DNA of 64,000 nt. It comes from Granulosicoccaceae sp. 1_MG-2023 (GTDB taxonomy: Bacteria > Pseudomonadota > Gammaproteobacteria > Granulosicoccales > Granulosicoccaceae). The stretch is from NCBI GenBank assembly GCA_030546905.1, contig JAUOPI010000015.1, positions 1 to 64,000 of the forward strand, read 5' to 3'. Shown here piece after piece: positions 8,713 to 18,866 of the stretch. Each line of letters opens with the position of its first letter. Position 1 is the stretch's first letter. The notes beneath the pieces are model-generated. The model was not told the origin of the DNA. It worked only from the letters and a program-made list of their open reading frames with translations, and searched no databases. A program made the position numbers and the translations under genes.

Positions 8713-11700
8713 ATGCTTCAGAACATCCGTAAATTGCTGGTTGCCAACCGCGGTGAGATAGCTATCCGTGTTTTGCGTGCCGCCAATGAGCTGAGATTGC
8801 CGACGGTCAGCATTTACACCCATGAAGACCGCTTTTCTCCCCATCGCTATAAAGCCGATGAGTCTTATCAGATCGGTGAGGATGATGATCCGCTCAAGCC
8901 GTATCTGGACATTGAAGCGATTATCGATATTGCCAAAAAGCACGGCGCCAATGCGATTCACCCGGGCTACGGCTTCCTGTCAGAGAACGTGGATTTTGCC
9001 CGCCGTTGCCGCGAAGAAGGCATTTATTTTGTCGGCCCGCCGCCGGAAGTGATGGACCGCCTCGGCAACAAGGTTTCGGCGAAGATCGCCGCTGTTGAGG
9101 CCGGTTTGCCGATTATCGAATCCAGCAAGCTGGCGCTTGATACGGCCGAAATCGCCCTGGACGAAGCCAAGCGGATCGGTTTTCCGGTCATGCTCAAAGC
9201 CGTTGCCGGCGGTGGCGGCCGCGGTATGCGGGTTATCCGCAGCGAAGAAGAGCTGATCAAGGCCTACACGGAAGCGCGCAGCGAGGCGGAAAAAGCCTTC
9301 GGTGACGCGACTGTCTTTATCGAAAAATACGTCGATTCGCCCAAGCACATCGAAGTGCAGCTGCTCGGCGATCAGCACGGTAATCTGGTGCATCTGTACG
9401 AGCGTGACTGCTCGGTCCAGCGCCGCTTCCAGAAAGTGGTCGAGGTCGCGCCCAGTGTGACCTTGTCCGATGAGGCCCGTCAGCGTCTGCTCGACTACGC
9501 GCTGCAGATCGGCCGCCATGTGGGCTATTACAACGCCGGTACGGTTGAATTCCTGGTCGACAAAGACGAGAACATCTTCTTTATCGAGGTTAATCCGCGC
9601 GTACAGGTTGAACATACCATCACCGAAGAAGTGACCGGTGTGGACATTGTGCGCAGCCAGATTCATATCGCCGACGGTGCCACGCTTGCGGATCCGGAAA
9701 TCGGCATCAGCTCGCAGGAGGATGTCACCTGCAGCGGTTATGCGGTGCAGTGCCGTATTACAACCGAGGACCCGGGCAAGGATTTCCAACCGGACTTCGG
9801 CACCATTATCGCCTACCGTTCGCCGGGCGGTTTCGGTATCCGTCTGGATGTGGGCGCGGCGTATTCCGGTGCCAAGGTATCGCCGTTTTTCGATTCCCTG
9901 CTGGTTAAGGTCACCGCCTGGGGGCAAACCCTGGAAGGGGCGATCCTGCGCAGCAACCGTGCGCTGCGTGAGTTCCGCGTGCGTGGTGTGGCGACCAATA
10001 TAGGCTTTCTGGAAAACGTCCTCGAACACCCGACTTTTGTCAGTGGTAATGCCACGGTCAACTTCATCGACTCGCACCCCGAGCTGTTTATCATCACGCA
10101 GGGCTTTGACCGCGCGACCAAAACCCTTAAATACCTGGCCAATATCTCGGTTAACGGGCACGAAGATGTGAAGTTTGTGCGCACCAACCGCGTCTTGCGC
10201 AAACCGCATATTCCGCCGGTTGATCCGCATATTCCCTATCCGAAAGGCACCAAGAACCGCCTTGATGAACTGGGCCCGGAAAAGTTCTCGCAGTGGGTTA
10301 AGGATCAGAAAAGCATTCTCTACACCGACACCACGCTGCGCGACGCGCACCAGTCTTTGCTGGCCACACGGGTGCGGACCTTCGATATGCTGGCGGTGGC
10401 CGAAGGCTTTGCCAAACAGAATCCGCAGATGTTTTCCATGGAAATGTGGGGCGGGGCGACGTTCGACGTGGCGCTGCGCTTTTTACATGAGTGTCCCTGG
10501 GTGCGTCTGCAGGAGCTGCGTAAAGCGGCGCCGAATATTCTGTTCCAGATGCTTTTCCGCGGCTCCAATGCGGTCGGCTACAAAGCCTATCCCAACAACC
10601 TGATCGAGAAGTTTATCGTCAAGTCCTGGGAGAACGGCATCGATGTGTTCCGTATCTTCGATTCGTTAAACAATATCGAAGGGATGAAAAAATCCATCCA
10701 GTTCGTGCGTAACGAAACCGGTGGTATCGCCGAGGGCACAATCTGCTACACCGGTGATGTGAGCAATAAGTCTCACGGCTATAAATACAACATCGGCTAC
10801 TACACGGATCTGGCCAAACGCCTCGAAGACGAAGGCGTGCATATGCTGTGTATCAAAGACATGGCCGGTCTGCTCAAGCCCTATGCCGCTGAAGAGCTGA
10901 TCCCGGCGCTGAAAGAAGCCGTGGACGTGCCCTTGCATCTGCATACCCACGATACCTCGTCGATTCAGGCCGCCACGCTGATGAAAGCCATCGAAGCGGG
11001 TGTTGATGTGATCGACGGCGCCTTGTCGTCCATGTCCGGCCTGACCTCACAGCCGAACCTCAACTCCGTGGTGGCTATGATGCAGGGCCATGAGCGCGAA
11101 CTGCCCATGAACCTCAAAAGCCTCAATGAATACGCCAACTACTGGGAAGACGTGCGCGAGTACTACTATCCCTTCGAGTCCGGCCTCAAAGCCGGTACCG
11201 CGGAAGTCTACGAACACGAGATCCCGGGTGGTCAGTACTCCAACCTGCGCCCGCAGGCCATCGCGCTGGGCCTTGAGCACAAGTTCGACACGATCAAAAA
11301 GAACTACGCGGTGGTTAACCGCATGTTCGGCGATATCGTCAAGGTCACGCCGTCCTCGAAAGTGGTCGGTGATATGGCCTTGTATATGACTGCCAACGGC
11401 CTGACCGAACAGGATATTATGACCCAGGGCGACCGTTTGTCCTTCCCGGATTCGGTGATTGATCTGTTCGCCGGTCACCTCGGTCTGCCCGAAGAGGGCC
11501 TGCCGGAGCAGCTCAGCAAACTGGTACTCAAAGAACACAAAAAGGTCGAGGGCAGCCCCAACGATGCGTTGCCGCCGGTGGATTTCGACAAAGATTTCGA
11601 GAAATTCAAAGAAGAGTTCGACAGCAAACTGAGCGAGCTGGATTTCCTCTCTTACATGATGTATCCGGAGGTTTTCCGCAATTACTATAAGCACTTTCAG

Positions 11701-12159
11701 GAGTTCGGCAGCGTGCGTTTTCTGCCGACCCCGGCCTTTTTCTACGGCCTGAAACAGGACGAGGAGATTCTCGTCAAGCTGGCCAAGGGCAAGAGCATTG
11801 TGGTGCGTTTGCTGTATCGCTCTGAGGCCGACGAGCATGGCATGTGCCGTGTGACCTTCGAGCTCAACGGTCAGGTACGCAGCGTGCAGGTGCGCGACAA
11901 CAACACCGCACCGACCGTGGCGCGCAATGTGAAGGCGACTGCCGACAACGAAGTCGGTTCGCCTCTGCAGGGCAAGCTGGCCAGTATTCTGGTTGAGGAA
12001 GGTCAGCAGGTCGATAAGGAAACGCCGCTGTTTGTGATCGAAGCGATGAAGATGGAAACCACCGTCTCGGCCCCGCAGGCCGGCACGATTGCCAAAATCC
12101 ATCTGCCGCCGCAGTCACTGGTGGCGCAGGACGATCTGGTCATCGAGTTCGCCGAATAA
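8713..12159 (+). CDS. pyc: Pyruvate carboxylase, single chain
   Basis: 1148 residues, the usual size for the one-chain enzyme. It carboxylates pyruvate to oxaloacetate with ATP and bicarbonate (anaplerosis). Order: biotin carboxylase (starting KLLVANRGEIAIRVLRA, with ATP-grasp AVAGGGGRGMRV), carboxyltransferase (YTDTTLRDAHQSLLATR near residue 540), and a C-terminal biotinyl domain with VIEAMKMETTV whose lysine is biotinylated. The ATG at 8713 follows AGGA at 8701-8704 and matches the family start; the frame is open 24 codons further. It appears monocistronic, and the next gene is convergent. Confidence 0.97.
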   Translation: MLQNIRKLLVANRGEIAIRVLRAANELRLPTVSIYTHEDRFSPHRYKADESYQIGEDDDPLKPYLDIEAIIDIAKKHGANAIHPGYGFLSENVDFARRCREEGIYFVGPPPEVMDRLGNKVSAKIAAVEAGLPIIESSKLALDTAEIALDEAKRIGFPVMLKAVAGGGGRGMRVIRSEEELIKAYTEARSEAEKAFGDATVFIEKYVDSPKHIEVQLLGDQHGNLVHLYERDCSVQRRFQKVVEVAPSVTLSDEARQRLLDYALQIGRHVGYYNAGTVEFLVDKDENIFFIEVNPRVQVEHTITEEVTGVDIVRSQIHIADGATLADPEIGISSQEDVTCSGYAVQCRITTEDPGKDFQPDFGTIIAYRSPGGFGIRLDVGAAYSGAKVSPFFDSLLVKVTAWGQTLEGAILRSNRALREFRVRGVATNIGFLENVLEHPTFVSGNATVNFIDSHPELFIITQGFDRATKTLKYLANISVNGHEDVKFVRTNRVLRKPHIPPVDPHIPYPKGTKNRLDELGPEKFSQWVKDQKSILYTDTTLRDAHQSLLATRVRTFDMLAVAEGFAKQNPQMFSMEMWGGATFDVALRFLHECPWVRLQELRKAAPNILFQMLFRGSNAVGYKAYPNNLIEKFIVKSWENGIDVFRIFDSLNNIEGMKKSIQFVRNETGGIAEGTICYTGDVSNKSHGYKYNIGYYTDLAKRLEDEGVHMLCIKDMAGLLKPYAAEELIPALKEAVDVPLHLHTHDTSSIQAATLMKAIEAGVDVIDGALSSMSGLTSQPNLNSVVAMMQGHERELPMNLKSLNEYANYWEDVREYYYPFESGLKAGTAEVYEHEIPGGQYSNLRPQAIALGLEHKFDTIKKNYAVVNRMFGDIVKVTPSSKVVGDMALYMTANGLTEQDIMTQGDRLSFPDSVIDLFAGHLGLPEEGLPEQLSKLVLKEHKKVEGSPNDALPPVDFDKDFEKFKEEFDSKLSELDFLSYMMYPEVFRNYYKHFQEFGSVRFLPTPAFFYGLKQDEEILVKLAKGKSIVVRLLYRSEADEHGMCRVTFELNGQVRSVQVRDNNTAPTVARNVKATADNEVGSPLQGKLASILVEEGQQVDKETPLFVIEAMKMETTVSAPQAGTIAKIHLPPQSLVAQDDLVIEFAE

Positions 12160-12188
12160 GCAGGCGACTCGCAGCAACTACTCGGCGG

Positions 12189-13124
12189 TCAGTCCCGGCC
12201 GCCGGGCGCTTGATGGGCTTCTGTCAGGCAGTCGATAAAAGTCTGCAGAATGCGCGTCGGCTTGGGCGATTGGCGGTAAATGCCGGCAAATTCGCATGAA
12301 TACGCATGTTCGGCCGGATCCAGAGCGCGCATCAGTTGTTGCTCTTCAAAACGCCTGGCGTAGTGGTCCGGCAAAAAGCCCAGGTACTTCCCCGACAATA
12401 TCAGCGTGGCGACCGCTTCCTGATCGTAGCAGGACGCATCGCGCGTATATCCCTTCAGATTAGTGATTTCCATATTCGGCGAGTGATAGCCGAGACCGGC
12501 AAACTTCGCGTGCCGGATTAGCTTATCGGTGGCGGCGCCGGGCGGCGTGTCGAAGGCCGGATGCGAGCGCCCCGCATACAGATTCATGGTTTCGCTGAAC
12601 AAGGGCAGATACACCAGACTCGTCGAACTGCGGTGGGTCGGGATGATCCCCATGCCATAGCGCCCGTCCATCACACCTTTTTCGATTTCATTGATCGTCG
12701 ATACCGACACATCCAGCGTGACCGCCGGTGCCAGCTCGTCGAAGCGGCCGATCGCGGCACTGATCCGGCTTTGCGGATTGGAGACCATCTTGTCGAACAG
12801 GGCGATGGCCAGATTGCCGGTCAGGTCCCGGTGCACATCGTTGACTTCCGTGCGGAAGGTGTCGATTGCGGCCAGTAAGCGCAGTGTTGACTGGTAGACA
12901 TGACGGCCGTCGTCGGTCAGCGAAAAGCCGCCGCGTCCGCGCCGGCACAGCACGATATTCAGACGGATCTCAAGATCTTTCAGATGCCGGCTGATGGCCG
13001 AACGGCCGATGTTCAGCTCCAGTTCGGCGGCCGACACGCCGCCGGCTTCCACCACGGCGCGGAAGACCCGCAGCAGGCGGATATCCACATCGCTCATTTG
13101 CATTAGCAGCGCTCTTGAACCCAT
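12189..13124 (-). CDS. LysR-type regulator of the beta-alanine/omega-amino acid locus (BauR-like)
   Basis: 311 residues. The N-terminal winged HTH reads IRLLRVFRAVVEAGG...GRSAISRHLKDLE, and a LysR substrate-binding domain follows. Divergent from the aminotransferase gene, it is arranged like bauR and bauA in Pseudomonas aeruginosa, so it probably activates that pair in response to an omega-amino acid. The ATG at 13124 has GGAG six bases upstream. The family-like core starts at the ATG at 13097, which remains an alternative. The 3' end lies 29 bp from the convergent pyc stop with no clear terminator between. Confidence 0.85.
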   Translation of the reverse strand: MGSRALLMQMSDVDIRLLRVFRAVVEAGGVSAAELELNIGRSAISRHLKDLEIRLNIVLCRRGRGGFSLTDDGRHVYQSTLRLLAAIDTFRTEVNDVHRDLTGNLAIALFDKMVSNPQSRISAAIGRFDELAPAVTLDVSVSTINEIEKGVMDGRYGMGIIPTHRSSTSLVYLPLFSETMNLYAGRSHPAFDTPPGAATDKLIRHAKFAGLGYHSPNMEITNLKGYTRDASCYDQEAVATLILSGKYLGFLPDHYARRFEEQQLMRALDPAEHAYSCEFAGIYRQSPKPTRILQTFIDCLTEAHQAPGGRD

Positions 13125-13160
13125 CAATCTCTCCGCCCGGATAAAGTTTCCATATTCTGC

Positions 13161-13209
13161 AACTAAGCTTGATTAGTTAGCAATTTATTACGCTATCTAT
13201 GGGCGATAG
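13161..13209. promoter_or_regulatory. Palindromes between LysR gene and aminotransferase gene
   Basis: AACTAA (13161-13166) and TTAGTT (13173-13178) form a perfect 6-bp inverted repeat with a 6-bp spacer. CTATC (13193-13197) and GATAG (13205-13209) form a second repeat. Both lie in the A+T-rich 120-bp divergent interval, where LysR proteins usually bind one recognition and one activation site. Assignment to the neighbouring LysR protein is inference. Confidence 0.5.
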
Positions 13210-13244
13210 AGTGAGCTTTCATTTTCGATCTCAGGTCTACGCTT

Positions 13245-14576
13245 ATGACAACTGCCAATCACGGTCTCAGCCGCCGGCAACTCGATTGCCACTGGATGCC
13301 TTTTACCGCCAACCGCCAGTTTAAAGCCGATCCGCGCATTATCACCGGCGCCAGCGGTGCCTACTTTACCGACGCCGACGGGCGGCAGATTTTCGATGGT
13401 CTGTCGGGCCTGTGGTGCAGCGGTCTGGGCCACGCGGTGCCGGAAATCAGCGAGGCGGTGGCCAAACAGGTGCGCGAACTCGATTACGCGCCGGGCTTCC
13501 AGTTCGGGCACCCCAAATCCTTTCAGCTGGCGGAAAAAGTCACGGAGTTTATGCCCGAAGGGCTGAACCGCGTTTTCTTTGTCGGCTCCGGCTCGGAAGC
13601 GGCCGACACCTCACTGAAAATCGCCCGCGCCTATTGGCGCAAGCTGGGCAAGCCGGCCAAGACCAAGCTGATCGGCCGCGCCAAGGGCTATCACGGTGTG
13701 AATTTCGGCGGTATCTCGGTCGGTGGCATCGGTCCCAACCGCGCGCTCTACGGCGAGGCGGTGGCGGCCGATCATCTGCATCACACCTGGCAGGCGGACA
13801 GCCGTTTTGTACGCGGTCAGGCGCAGACCGGCCGCGAGCTGGCCGATGAGCTGCTGGACCTGATCGCACTGCATGATGCGTCCAATATCGCGGCGGTGAT
13901 TGTCGAGCCGGTGGCCGGTTCCGCCGGGGTTTTCCCGCCGCCGGTCGGCTATCTGCAACGCCTGCGCGAAATCTGCGACGAGCACGAAATTCTGCTGATC
14001 TTTGACGAAGTGATCTGCGGTTTCGGCCGTCTGGGCGCGAAAACCGGCAGCGAGGCCTTCGGTGTCACGCCGGATCTGATCAATATCGCCAAGCAGCTGA
14101 CCAACGGTACGGTGCCCATGGGTGCGGTGGTGGCCAAACAGGCTATTTACGACACCTTTATGGAGCAGGGCGGCCCGGACTATATGGTCGAACTGCCGCA
14201 CGGCTACACCTATTCGGCGCATCCGGTGGCCTGTGCGGCCGGTCTGGCGGCCTTGAATGTCTTGCAACAAACCGCCGCTATTGAGCGGGTCGCGGAGCTG
14301 GCGCCGTATTTTGAAGACGCCGTGCATTCACTCAAAGGCGCTAAATACGTCAGCGATATCCGCAATTACGGCTTTGCTGCCGGCTTTACGGTCGAGGCCG
14401 CGCCCGGCGAACCGGCCCTGCGCCCCTATCAGGTGGCCATGTCCATGTGGCAGAAGCAGTTCTACGTCCGCTATGGCGGTGACACCATCCAACTGGGTTT
14501 GCCGTTTATCACCGAAAAAGCCCAGATCGACAGCCTGATCAGTGCCCTGGGCGACAGCTTTAACGAGCTGGCCTGA
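13245..14576 (+). CDS. bauA: Omega-amino acid (beta-alanine):pyruvate aminotransferase
   Basis: 443 residues, a class III PLP aminotransferase. It would move the omega-amino group of beta-alanine or similar amines to pyruvate, giving malonate semialdehyde and alanine. Seen: the N-terminal LDCHWMPFTANRQFK typical of this subgroup, LSGLWCSGLGHAVPEI, LIFDEVICGFGRLG (PLP-binding Asp near residue 255), and NIAKQLTNGTVPMGAV with the Schiff-base lysine near residue 285. The next gene starts 34 bp downstream and takes the semialdehyde product. The gene symbol follows the P. aeruginosa arrangement. Confidence 0.9.
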   Translation: MTTANHGLSRRQLDCHWMPFTANRQFKADPRIITGASGAYFTDADGRQIFDGLSGLWCSGLGHAVPEISEAVAKQVRELDYAPGFQFGHPKSFQLAEKVTEFMPEGLNRVFFVGSGSEAADTSLKIARAYWRKLGKPAKTKLIGRAKGYHGVNFGGISVGGIGPNRALYGEAVAADHLHHTWQADSRFVRGQAQTGRELADELLDLIALHDASNIAAVIVEPVAGSAGVFPPPVGYLQRLREICDEHEILLIFDEVICGFGRLGAKTGSEAFGVTPDLINIAKQLTNGTVPMGAVVAKQAIYDTFMEQGGPDYMVELPHGYTYSAHPVACAAGLAALNVLQQTAAIERVAELAPYFEDAVHSLKGAKYVSDIRNYGFAAGFTVEAAPGEPALRPYQVAMSMWQKQFYVRYGGDTIQLGLPFITEKAQIDSLISALGDSFNELA

Positions 14577-14610
14577 CACCCTCTGACTTACAGTTTTTAC
14601 GGAGAACCAC

Positions 14611-16104
14611 ATGTTAAACATCGGACACTACATCAACGGCCGCCCGCTGGCGGGGGCGAGCGGGCGCAGCCAGGCGGTGTACAACCCGGCCACAGGCGAG
14701 CAACGGGCTGAGGTGGCGCTGGCGTCAGAGGCTGAGGTCGATGCCGCCGTGCAGGCCGCTGCCGAGGCGTTCCCGGCCTGGGCCTATATGCCGCCGATCC
14801 GCCGTGCGCGCCTGATGAACCGCTTTCTGGCCCTGGTCAACGAACATCAGGACGCACTGGCTGAAGCGATTACCCTGGAGCACGGCAAGGTCTTTACCGA
14901 TGCGCAGGGCGAAGTGCAGCGTGGCATCGAAATCATCGAATTCGCCTGCGGCATGCCGCAGTTGCTGAAAGGGGACTACACGGATCAGGTCTCGCGGGGC
15001 ATTGATAACTGGACCGTGCGCGAGCCGCTGGGCGTGTGCGCGGGTATTACGCCGTTTAATTTTCCGGTGATGGTGCCCATGTGGATGTTCCCGATGGCCA
15101 TAGCGGCGGGCAATACCTTTGTCCTCAAGCCGAGTCCGACCGATCCCTCGGCCTCGCTGATGCTGGCCGATCTGATGAAGCAGGCGGGCTTTCCGGACGG
15201 CGTGTTTAACGTGGTTCAGGGCGACAAGGTTGCGGTTGATGCGCTGCTGGTGCATCCGGATGTCAGCGCCGTGTCTTTTGTCGGTTCCACACCGGTGGCC
15301 AATTACATCTACCAGACCGGCGCGCAATACGGCAAGCGTGTGCAGGCCCTCGGCGGCGCCAAAAACCATATGCTGGTGATGCCGGATGCGGATCTGGATA
15401 AGGTTGTCGATGCGCTGATCGGGGCGGCTTACGGTTCCGCCGGCGAGCGCTGTATGGCGGTCTCGGTGGCGACTCTGGTCGGCGATGTGGGTGACCGTCT
15501 GATGCCCAAGCTGATCGAGCGCACCAAAAGCCTCAATATCACGCAGGGCATGGACCTGGCCGCGGAAATGGGGCCGGTGGTCTCGCGCGCGGCGCTGGAG
15601 CGTATCAGCGCCTGTATCGACAAAGGCCGCGCCGAAGGCGCCGAGCTGCTGGTCGACGGTCGCGGCTATACGGTCGAAGGCCATGAGAACGGCTTCTGGC
15701 TCGGCGGCACCCTGTTCGATCACGTCAAGCCCGGATCGAGTCTGCACAACGAGGAGATTTTCGGTCCGGTTCTGTCCTGTATCCGGGTCGATAGCTTTGC
15801 CGAAGGTGTGGACCTGATCAACGCCCATCAATACGGCAACGGCGTGAGTTTGTTCACCCGTGACGGCAATGCCGCACGCGAATTCAGCCGGCGTATTCAG
15901 GTCGGTATGGTCGGTATCAATGTGCCGATTCCGGTGCCGCTGGCCTGGCACGGATTCGGTGGCTGGAAGCGCAGTCTGTTCGGTGATCTGCATGTCTACG
16001 GCGAAGAAGGCGTGCGTTTCTACACGCGCCAGAAGAGCATTATGCAACGCTGGCACGAGAGCATCGGCCAGGGCGCTGAATTCCAAATGCCGACCTCCGG
16101 CTAG
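14611..16104 (+). CDS. mmsA: CoA-acylating methylmalonate/malonate-semialdehyde dehydrogenase
   Basis: 497 residues, the normal size for MmsA/IolA/BauC. It oxidises malonate or methylmalonate semialdehyde with NAD+ and CoA to acetyl- or propionyl-CoA. Motifs: [18 protein letters not shown] near residue 145, [13 protein letters not shown] (NAD binding) and [13 protein letters not shown] with the catalytic cysteine near residue 280. Next to the aminotransferase it completes beta-alanine breakdown, so BauC-like activity is likely; valine or thymine breakdown is possible. RBS ACGGAG lies before the ATG. Confidence 0.93.
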   Translation: MLNIGHYINGRPLAGASGRSQAVYNPATGEQRAEVALASEAEVDAAVQAAAEAFPAWAYMPPIRRARLMNRFLALVNEHQDALAEAITLEHGKVFTDAQGEVQRGIEIIEFACGMPQLLKGDYTDQVSRGIDNWTVREPLGVCAGITPFNFPVMVPMWMFPMAIAAGNTFVLKPSPTDPSASLMLADLMKQAGFPDGVFNVVQGDKVAVDALLVHPDVSAVSFVGSTPVANYIYQTGAQYGKRVQALGGAKNHMLVMPDADLDKVVDALIGAAYGSAGERCMAVSVATLVGDVGDRLMPKLIERTKSLNITQGMDLAAEMGPVVSRAALERISACIDKGRAEGAELLVDGRGYTVEGHENGFWLGGTLFDHVKPGSSLHNEEIFGPVLSCIRVDSFAEGVDLINAHQYGNGVSLFTRDGNAAREFSRRIQVGMVGINVPIPVPLAWHGFGGWKRSLFGDLHVYGEEGVRFYTRQKSIMQRWHESIGQGAEFQMPTSG

Positions 16105-16239
16105 GGTTCTGTCGCCGGAGCCGCTGTCGGCATTGTCCGGCAGCGGCCGGCGGCCGTGTCTGATGGCGCTGTCGTGCTGTGCGCTCAGACTGTGGGACAT
16201 AGCACGCCGTTCAGTCGAGACGGTCAGGAGGTTGCCGCT

Positions 16240-16779
16240 ATGGGAATACTAACAGGACTGCCCGGTCACCGCGCCGTGGCCGGTGTCGCGGGGATATTCC
16301 GCCACGAAGGCGATGCGCGCGGCGCCGTCAGCTGCCTGCGCTCGCGCATTCTGATGACGTCGTTTCAGGTCCGGCTGTTGTCACCGGACGAACACTCAAG
16401 GCCGGACAGCCCGGCATTCTCACGTCAGCTTGTCACCGACACCGCCAGTCAGCTGCGTGCCCATCTGGCCGCAGGGCTGCTCGGCGCGCTGGTCGCGGGC
16501 TTGTTTTATCTCGGCCTGTTGATCAGCCGCAGCGAGGTGGTACTTGCCGCGCCCGGCGGCAGTTTGGTGGTGATGCTGCTGGTCGGTGTGCTCGGCGGAC
16601 TGATCAGCTGCGGGTTGTTTGCGCTGCGCCCGGATCACACGTTGCTGACCGAAAGCGTGCGCCAGGCCATGCACAGCGGCCGTTGGGCGGTGGTGGTGCA
16701 TCCGGCTTCGCTGAGTCAGCTGGACCTGACGCTCGATACGCTGCAAAAACATGACGGCGATGTGTTCCGCTCGCGCTGA
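16240..16779 (+). CDS. Small membrane protein of unknown function
   Basis: 179 residues from the ATG at 16240, which has CAGGAG at 16225-16230. The frame opens earlier at 16156 but without a ribosome site. About 80 soluble residues come first (FRHEGDARGAVSCLRSR). Two hydrophobic helices follow, LLGALVAGLFYLGLLI and a Gly-rich LVVMLLVGVLGGLISCGLF, joined by a short loop. A C-terminal soluble tail (WAVVVHPASLSQLDLTLDTLQKH) ends it. The layout resembles general stress-type membrane proteins with a cytoplasmic alpha/beta domain, but I do not recognise the family. Confidence 0.65.
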   Translation: MGILTGLPGHRAVAGVAGIFRHEGDARGAVSCLRSRILMTSFQVRLLSPDEHSRPDSPAFSRQLVTDTASQLRAHLAAGLLGALVAGLFYLGLLISRSEVVLAAPGGSLVVMLLVGVLGGLISCGLFALRPDHTLLTESVRQAMHSGRWAVVVHPASLSQLDLTLDTLQKHDGDVFRSR

Positions 16780-16880
16780 GGCTGCGCGCCGCTGGCCGCA
16801 GTGGCGCCTGAACGCCAATATTGCTTAATATAGCGTTTTCAGCCAAGGCCGGGCCGCTCCGGACTTTCGACGAGTAACTC

Positions 16881-18821
16881 ATGACCCAACGCGCCAGTGA
16901 TTTCGGTTTTTTCCGGGTAGCTGTATCAAGCCCGTCCCTCAAGGTGGCAGATATTGCCTTTAATGCCGCGGCCATCCGTGAGGTGGTCAGCGCGCACAGT
17001 GATTGCCGTTTCTTTGTGTTTCCCGAGCTGGCCCTGAGCGGCTACAGCTGTGGCGATCTGTTCTATCAGCGCAGCCTGCTGGATGCGACCCGCCGCGCGC
17101 TGGATGAGTTGATCGCTTTCACCGGTGAAGCCGCGGTCAGTCTGGTGGTCGGCGCGCCGATCGAGCATCTGGGCCGTCTGTTCAACTGCGCCGTGGTGAT
17201 CAGCAATGGTCGCTTGCTGGGCATAGTACCGAAAACCTATCTGCCCAACAGTGCCGAATTCTATGAGGAACGCTGGTTTTCGCACGCCGCGGATAATCAC
17301 GCAGAAAGCATCGACTGGCACGGCGAGGCAGTGCCCTTCGGCAGCGACCTGTTATTCCGCGCTGCCAATATCCCGCACCTGAACTTCGGCGTGGAAATCT
17401 GCGAAGACCTCTGGGTCACGGAACCGCCCAGCGGCAAGCTGGCGCTGGCCGGCGCGACGTTGCTGATCAATCCCTCGGCCAGCCCCGAGACGCTGGGTAA
17501 GCAGGCCTACCGCCGGGAGCTGGTAAAAGGGCAATCGGCGCGTTGTCTGGCCGCCTATGCCTATGCAGCGGCCGGGGCCGGGGAGTCGACCACGGATCTG
17601 GTTTATTCCGGACACAGCATGATCGCCGAGAACGGCAGCGTGCTGGCCGAGACCGAACGCTTCAGTTTCGATAGCACGGTTGCAGTGTGTGATATAGATC
17701 TGGAACGGCTGGTGCTCGAACGTATGCGCCAGAGCAGTTTCGGATCTGCGGACGGACGCAGCGCCGTGCGGGTGATTGACTATCTGCAACCGAAAAAGAG
17801 CACGGCCACGCTGGCGCGGCCGGTGCCGCCGATGCCGTTTGTACCGGCAGATCCCTCAGCGCGGGATGCTAACTGCCACGAGATCTTCGCCATTCAGACC
17901 ACCGCGCTGGCGCGGCGTCTGCGGCATATTCACTGCGAGCGGGCGGTGATCGGTATTTCCGGCGGGCTGGATTCCACACTTGCATTGCTGGTGACAGTGC
18001 GTGCATTTGACAAGCTCGGTCTGGACCGCAAAGGCATAGAAGCGATCACCATGCCCGGTTTCGGTACCACCGGACGGACCCGCGGCAATGCGGAAAAACT
18101 CGCGCAATTGCTGGGCGTGAGCCTGCGGGTGATTCCGATTGATGCCGCGGTGCGACAGCATTTTGCCGATATCGGCCACGATGAAAGCGTGCACGATGTG
18201 ACCTTCGAGAATTCGCAGGCCCGTGAGCGCACGCAGATTCTGATGAATGTGGCCAATCAGCTCAACGGCATTGTTATCGGCACCGGGGATTTGTCCGAGC
18301 TGGCCCTCGGCTGGGCGACCTATAACGGCGACCATATGTCCATGTACGGCGTCAATGCCAGTATTCCGAAAACCCTGGTGCGCTATCTGGTGGCCTGGTG
18401 TGCACAGACGCAGTTCAGCGGCGAGGCGGCAGCGGTGCTGCAGGATGTGTGCGAGACGCCGGTCTCTCCCGAGTTGCTGCCGCCGGATGAAAACGACCAG
18501 ATTACCCAGCATACAGAAGACAAGGTTGGCCCCTATCTGCTGCATGACTTCTTTTTGTTCCACTGTATGCGCCTGCATTATTCGCCGTCCAAGATCTACT
18601 TTCTGGCACAGATCGCCTTTGCCGGGGAGTATCCGCCGGAGACGATTCTCAAGTGGCTTAAAACGTTTTACTGGCGTTTCTTCTCTCAGCAATTCAAGCG
18701 CTCCTGTATGCCGGACGGGCCGAAAGTGGGCAGTGTTGCATTATCACCGCGCGGAGATTGGCGTATGCCCAGCGATGCCAGTGTGGCACTCTGGCAGGCC
18801 GAGTTGGATGCGCTGAGCTGA
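16881..18821 (+). CDS. nadE: Glutamine-dependent NAD+ synthetase
   Basis: 646 residues, the long two-domain type. The N-terminal nitrilase-like glutaminase shows the Glu-Lys-Cys triad in [29 protein letters not shown] and [10 protein letters not shown]. The C-terminal synthetase domain from about residue 340 has the PP-loop [14 protein letters not shown] and [12 protein letters not shown]. The protein makes NAD+ from nicotinic acid adenine dinucleotide with ATP and glutamine ammonia. RBS GACGAG precedes the ATG. mscS starts 45 bp downstream. Confidence 0.95.
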   Translation: MTQRASDFGFFRVAVSSPSLKVADIAFNAAAIREVVSAHSDCRFFVFPELALSGYSCGDLFYQRSLLDATRRALDELIAFTGEAAVSLVVGAPIEHLGRLFNCAVVISNGRLLGIVPKTYLPNSAEFYEERWFSHAADNHAESIDWHGEAVPFGSDLLFRAANIPHLNFGVEICEDLWVTEPPSGKLALAGATLLINPSASPETLGKQAYRRELVKGQSARCLAAYAYAAAGAGESTTDLVYSGHSMIAENGSVLAETERFSFDSTVAVCDIDLERLVLERMRQSSFGSADGRSAVRVIDYLQPKKSTATLARPVPPMPFVPADPSARDANCHEIFAIQTTALARRLRHIHCERAVIGISGGLDSTLALLVTVRAFDKLGLDRKGIEAITMPGFGTTGRTRGNAEKLAQLLGVSLRVIPIDAAVRQHFADIGHDESVHDVTFENSQARERTQILMNVANQLNGIVIGTGDLSELALGWATYNGDHMSMYGVNASIPKTLVRYLVAWCAQTQFSGEAAAVLQDVCETPVSPELLPPDENDQITQHTEDKVGPYLLHDFFLFHCMRLHYSPSKIYFLAQIAFAGEYPPETILKWLKTFYWRFFSQQFKRSCMPDGPKVGSVALSPRGDWRMPSDASVALWQAELDALS

Positions 18822-18866
18822 TGGCAAAGGCACAGCCTGCCGATGCGAAACCGGAGATAAATCCCC

